This document shows positions 60,772-64,000 of a stretch of 64,000 bases of DNA, piece after piece (the stretch's first letter is position 1; every line of letters begins with the position of its first letter). Below the pieces are notes generated by a model, which saw only the letters and a list, made by a program, of their open reading frames with translations, ran no database searches and had not been told where the DNA came from. Both the position numbers and the translations under genes were made by a program. The stretch is taken from positions 372,001 through 436,000 of the forward strand of contig CBDETC010000002.1 in assembly GCA_965242845.1 (NCBI GenBank), in the 5' to 3' direction. This stretch comes from RHLJ01 sp965242845. Its GTDB lineage: Bacteria; Bacteroidota; Rhodothermia; Balneolales; Balneolaceae.

Positions 60772-61845
60772 ATGATTTTTCGAGTAACACTATTGGCATT
60801 TATAACACTAATCTCGAGTTCTCAACTATTTGCTCAGGAGAACGAGCTTACACCCTATGGGAATATAAGAGTTGCCTATTTTGGAAATACAGACGATGCT
60901 ACTGGCTTAGGCGGGGATAACGATTTTTTTGGAACTAGAATTAGAATTGGTGCGATCTATCAGATAAACGAAAACCATTCTTTTAGAGGTAGATTGGCCA
61001 CGTGGCTTACCGACGATACAGACGGGCTACGATTTACTCTTGAAGCAGATGGCGGAGGATTAAACAGAGGGAGCATTTCTTTTGATGAGCTCTATTACAA
61101 ATACCAGAATGAGTACTCTACGATCAAAGTTGGAAGATTTCAACAAAGTGTTAACGTATTGAGTAATGCTGGTAGAAGCAGTTTTCGCTTTCAGAGTAAT
61201 GTAATTTTTATCCACTGGTCTGATGGTATTTACTATAAAAGAAATCTAAAGAATGGGTGGTTTGGAGAATTTATCGGAGAATACCAGCCCAAAGATGCGG
61301 TTACATTTGCCTATCGCCCTGCAATGAACTTCGCAGAAAATGATCATAACCTTACCTCTTATCTTGGACTTGAGAATAGAGAAAGAGACGACTTGAACCT
61401 CATTCAAAAAGGATTTGGGTTTTTCTATGCTCCAGCGAGTTTCACCAAGAATGGGACGGATTACAACGACTTTATCGGGATTATGTCTCGTGCGGTATAC
61501 GACCTTCCTGGTATTGACATCTTACAAGGCGGATCATTTAGAATAGCAGGAGAGCTAAGCCAAAACTTAAATGCGGATTTAAGTGAAGGCACAAGCGCTA
61601 TTATTTCTGCCGGGGTAAATCGTTTTGCTGAAAAGCATGAATTTATGATAGAATTCTCTCGAACTGATCGCTTTTGGTTAACAGCTTCAACCTATAATCC
61701 GAATACCGATGAAATTGAGCTTAGATGGAGGTTTCGACCTACTAACAAACTATGGTTCGATGCCCGATGGCGTGCTAGGGTGAATGATAACGATGCCCTG
61801 CCTTATGCATATAGTACATTTATCAGGGCTAATTATAGTCTATAA
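60772..61845 (+). CDS. Porin-like outer membrane protein
   Basis: A 357-residue protein with a signal peptide ending QLFAQ (about residue 21) followed by long barrel-like strands: LTPYGNIRVAYFGN, FGTRIRIGAIYQINEN, IKVGRFQQ and a final YSTFIRANYSL. The layout resembles general porins of the OprO/alginate-export kind. GGAGG at 60763-60767 gives a strong ribosome-binding site 4 nt before the ATG. It follows the exported carbonic anhydrase after a terminator, so read-through or a separate promoter is needed. The solute is unknown. Confidence 0.75.
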   Translation: MIFRVTLLAFITLISSSQLFAQENELTPYGNIRVAYFGNTDDATGLGGDNDFFGTRIRIGAIYQINENHSFRGRLATWLTDDTDGLRFTLEADGGGLNRGSISFDELYYKYQNEYSTIKVGRFQQSVNVLSNAGRSSFRFQSNVIFIHWSDGIYYKRNLKNGWFGEFIGEYQPKDAVTFAYRPAMNFAENDHNLTSYLGLENRERDDLNLIQKGFGFFYAPASFTKNGTDYNDFIGIMSRAVYDLPGIDILQGGSFRIAGELSQNLNADLSEGTSAIISAGVNRFAEKHEFMIEFSRTDRFWLTASTYNPNTDEIELRWRFRPTNKLWFDARWRARVNDNDALPYAYSTFIRANYSL

Positions 61846-61860
61846 CTTCGTCTGTAGAAA

Positions 61861-62997
61861 TTATTGCAATTGCTTGGCGTAACTGCCAAGCACTTTTAGT
61901 TCTTCAGCTTCTTGTTGAAGCTCATTAATAGCCTGCTCGGTATTGGAGTCCGCAAGATTTGCTTCAATATCTACATAGAACGAATATCGAAATGGCTCGT
62001 TAATCCGTGGCCGTGATTCAAGCTTACAAATATTGATCCCTCGTTGGTGAAGCACGTTAAGGCATTCCACCAAAGAACCTTCTTTATGAGAAGTAACCAT
62101 GATGAGCGAAGTCTTGGCAGGAATCTGGGGGTCAACCACCACCTTTTCTTTCGCTGCTATAATAAACCGTGTGTAATTCTCTTTCTGATTGGCGATGTCA
62201 TGGGCAATTACTTGTAATCCATAATGATCTGCAGCATGAGCTCCTGCAATTGCAGCCTGCGAAATATCGCCGTCTTCAAGAACTTTCTTAGCAGAGATCG
62301 CAGTATCTAAATATGATTCTACAGTACAACGCGGAAGTTTGGTAAGGAAGTGAGTGCATTGCTCAATAGCCTTTGGATGAGAAAGAATTCTTCGAATTTT
62401 TGATACTTCCACTTGCTCTACAGCTAGCAGGCAATGCACAATTTTAATGATTTCTTCCCCAATTATATGCACATTTGGATCTGCAATTATATCATAGGTA
62501 TCATTAATTGATCCCGCCGTAGTGTTTTCAATAGGTAGCACCGCATAATCCACATGACCTTCTTTTACTGCCCTCGCCGCCTCCTGAAAGGTATCATATC
62601 CATAACAATCAACATGATCAAAACGCTCACTAAAATGCCTGATAGCAGCCAGGTGGCTGTAAGCACCATCAGTACCCTGATAACTTACCCTGATATGATT
62701 GCCATTGCTCTCATTTTGATGATCGACCAGAGAATGGGTTTGAAATCGAACTGAATTTGTTATGATTTCCCGAAAGAGATGTTCAGCATAGTATCTATCC
62801 AGACCAACTTCGGTGGCAAGATCCCGGATTTTGTTTAGAAGTTTCTCTTCCCGTTCCAAGTCTCTAATGCCCGTATTGGTCTCTAATTTGTAAGAGGAAA
62901 CTTCTTTTACCAGCCCTTGTCGTTCAGCCAATGCTGTTAAGATAGATCGATCAATCTCGTCAAGTCGCTTACGTATGGACTCTAAATCTTCTTTCAT
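61861..62997 (-). CDS. pheA: Bifunctional chorismate mutase/prephenate dehydratase
   Basis: A 378-residue protein with an N-terminal AroQ chorismate mutase domain (residues 1-90; IRKRLDEIDRSILTALAERQ), a prephenate dehydratase domain (about 100-285; YQGTDGAYSHLAA, PIENTTAGSINDTYD) and a C-terminal ACT domain (SLIMVTSHKEGSL, ESRPRINEPFRYSFYVD) for phenylalanine feedback. It makes phenylpyruvate from chorismate. I start at 62997 (MKEDLES); 17 further codons upstream are open but do not fit the family. Confidence 0.93.
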   Translation of the reverse strand: MKEDLESIRKRLDEIDRSILTALAERQGLVKEVSSYKLETNTGIRDLEREEKLLNKIRDLATEVGLDRYYAEHLFREIITNSVRFQTHSLVDHQNESNGNHIRVSYQGTDGAYSHLAAIRHFSERFDHVDCYGYDTFQEAARAVKEGHVDYAVLPIENTTAGSINDTYDIIADPNVHIIGEEIIKIVHCLLAVEQVEVSKIRRILSHPKAIEQCTHFLTKLPRCTVESYLDTAISAKKVLEDGDISQAAIAGAHAADHYGLQVIAHDIANQKENYTRFIIAAKEKVVVDPQIPAKTSLIMVTSHKEGSLVECLNVLHQRGINICKLESRPRINEPFRYSFYVDIEANLADSNTEQAINELQQEAEELKVLGSYAKQLQ

Positions 62998-63187
62998 AGT
63001 CAAAAAACATCGTGAATGAGTGTGAAGCCGAAGGTAGTAAGAATACAAAGAAGTTTAGGAATAAATTTATCTCTGTGCCCACCAAGGCTTTGTAAAATAG
63101 TGGTCTGAGTTCTCTGGAATTCACATTATCTTCATAATGAACTAAGAAATTTGAGCGATAAAAAAACAACGAACTATCACTGTTACT

Positions 63188-63643
63188 ATGAATATTCTAT
63201 TGTCTGCGTTGATGCTTCTTTTTTTAAGCAATTCAACCATTGAAAACAACGAGGTCCCTGCTCCTTCAACTGATAAAGTTGAAATTACCATCGAAGGAAC
63301 AGATCAAATGAGGTTTAATCTTTCTGAAATCAAAGTAAAAGAAGGAGAAACCATTGTACTTACTCTAAAGCATGTTGGACAGCTTCCATCAGCAGCTATG
63401 GGCCATAATTGGGTTCTTTTAGCTCAAGGAACTGATGTAGCCGCATATGCTACTAAAGCCATCAGAGCAAAAGACACTGAGTATATCCCTGAAGGAGAAG
63501 AAACGATAGCACATACTTCTTTAATAGGTGGTGGTGAAGAAACTACTGTTGAGTTCACCGCCCCTGCTGCCGGCGAGTATACGTTCATTTGCAGCTTTCC
63601 AGGGCACTATGCGTTAATGCAAGGAAAGCTGATTGTTGAATAA
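63188..63643 (+). CDS. Azurin-like blue copper protein
   Basis: A 151-residue cupredoxin with a signal peptide and the azurin core. Copper ligands are H73 (MGHNWVL), C135 and H140 (CSFPGHYALM), and M144 as the axial ligand. Azurins carry single electrons in the periplasm, often to cytochrome c peroxidase or terminal reductases; a dihaem peroxidase is encoded at 4.8 kb but far away. The gene is monocistronic, with a terminator downstream. Confidence 0.92.
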   Translation: MNILLSALMLLFLSNSTIENNEVPAPSTDKVEITIEGTDQMRFNLSEIKVKEGETIVLTLKHVGQLPSAAMGHNWVLLAQGTDVAAYATKAIRAKDTEYIPEGEETIAHTSLIGGGEETTVEFTAPAAGEYTFICSFPGHYALMQGKLIVE

Positions 63644-63665
63644 ATAAGAATATCCTTATTTCTCT

Positions 63666-63699
63666 AAAAGGGAGTAGGTTAATACCTGCTCCCTTTTTT
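63666..63699 (+). terminator. Rho-independent terminator after the azurin gene
   Basis: The stem AAAGGGAGTAGGT / ACCTGCTCCCTTT (one G-T wobble) with loop TAAT is followed by TTT. It lies 23 nt after the azurin stop codon and 21 nt before the next ATG. Confidence 0.85.
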
Positions 63700-63720
63700 A
63701 TTTTCCTAAAAAAACTATTC

Positions 63721-64000
63721 ATGAATACCCACATCTTCGTTTATGGACTTCTCAAATCCATGTATGATAATGAGCCCGCTAGGTTCATTCGTAAGAATTG
63801 TTCTTTGGTAGGAGAAGGTTACTTCCCAGGGCAATTAATTGATATAGGGACTTATCCAGGAGCGCTATATAAGGAAGATTCAGAAACCAACGTTCATGGA
63901 GAGGTGTATATAATCGAGAGAAACGAAACAGAGCTGGTGAAATACCTTGATCACTTCGAAGGAGTTGGGGCTCAGTTTGAGCAGCCCAATGAGTATGTTA
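63721..64000 (+). CDS. Gamma-glutamylcyclotransferase-like protein, N-terminal part (3' truncated)
   Basis: An ATG at 63721 opens a frame that runs off the right edge after 93 codons. It starts MNTHIFVYGLLKSMYDN and contains VGEGYFPGQLIDIGTYPGAL and HGEVYIIER, the family blocks of gamma-glutamylcyclotransferase-like (AIG2/BtrG) proteins. The expected catalytic Glu lies near KYLDHFEGVG. Such proteins cleave gamma-glutamyl amines or have unknown roles. Only the first half is visible. Confidence 0.78.
   Translation, partial: MNTHIFVYGLLKSMYDNEPARFIRKNCSLVGEGYFPGQLIDIGTYPGALYKEDSETNVHGEVYIIERNETELVKYLDHFEGVGAQFEQPNEYV

Noticed and set aside
1..64000. CRISPR arrays, tRNA or rRNA genes, insertion sequences, prophage genes
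   Set aside because: I found no regular repeats with spacers, no tRNA- or rRNA-like sequence and no transposase, integrase or phage structural gene in the window.

Overview
The window looks like chromosomal DNA of a moderately low-GC member of the Bacteroidota/Rhodothermota assemblage, most likely Balneolaceae-like. The reasons are: type IX secretion genes (porU, porV); sigma boxes resembling TAnnTTTG; many exported proteins ending their signal peptide in AQ or a lipobox Cys; several Bacteroidota-type families (DUF5683-like, DUF6090-like, Haem_bd); and an AccD without its zinc ribbon. This placement is inferred from gene content only. I see no tRNA, rRNA, CRISPR array, insertion sequence or prophage. 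One gene is cut by each edge: a FixC-like oxidoreductase on the left and a gamma-glutamylcyclotransferase-like protein on the right.

Layout. 1-3.6 kb: electron transfer and acyl-CoA oxidation (fixC-like/fixX, two acyl-CoA dehydrogenases, one of glutaryl-CoA type). 3.7-10 kb: a haem-binding protein, an Fe-S type uracil-DNA glycosylase relative, a dihaem peroxidase, an exported hydrolase, a DUF1080 protein and a HEAT-cyclophilin lipoprotein. 10-16.2 kb: lexA, a membrane-bound AraC regulator, rplU-rpmA, an FAH-family enzyme, an M23 peptidase and ridA. 16.4-21.2 kb: two sister TPR lipoproteins, a Cys/Met PLP enzyme and a thiolase. 21.5-36.9 kb: a long co-directional run starting with porU-porV, then an M6-like protein with a lost active site, a metallopeptidase/TolB-propeller/barrel protein, a DUF5683-like protein, a PASTA protein, rpe and an MFS transporter.

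37.2-44.5 kb: a lipoprotein with a possible JAMM-like motif plus a small exported partner, a DUF305/LVIVD lipoprotein pair on the minus strand, a phosphohexomutase and a small secreted protein. 44.6-49.1 kb: a cobalamin locus on the minus strand, with a B12 riboswitch, a btuB-like receptor, a DUF6580-like membrane protein, a BtuF-like protein without a signal peptide and a Dph6-like ATP pyrophosphatase. No BtuCD is present here. 49.1-63.0 kb: mostly housekeeping genes (dprA, obgE, accD, tsaB, pyrC, xseA, pheA) mixed with a secreted hotdog-thioesterase fusion and an exported beta-carbonic anhydrase followed by a porin-like protein. 63.2-64 kb: an azurin-like cupredoxin and the truncated right-edge gene.

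The two stretches most likely to hide undescribed biology are the B12 locus, where a Dph6-like ligase and a cytoplasmic corrinoid-binding protein sit under a B12 riboswitch, and the porU-porV operon with its catalytically dead M6 protein. Dispersed palindromic repeats occur in at least three, possibly four, intergenic gaps.
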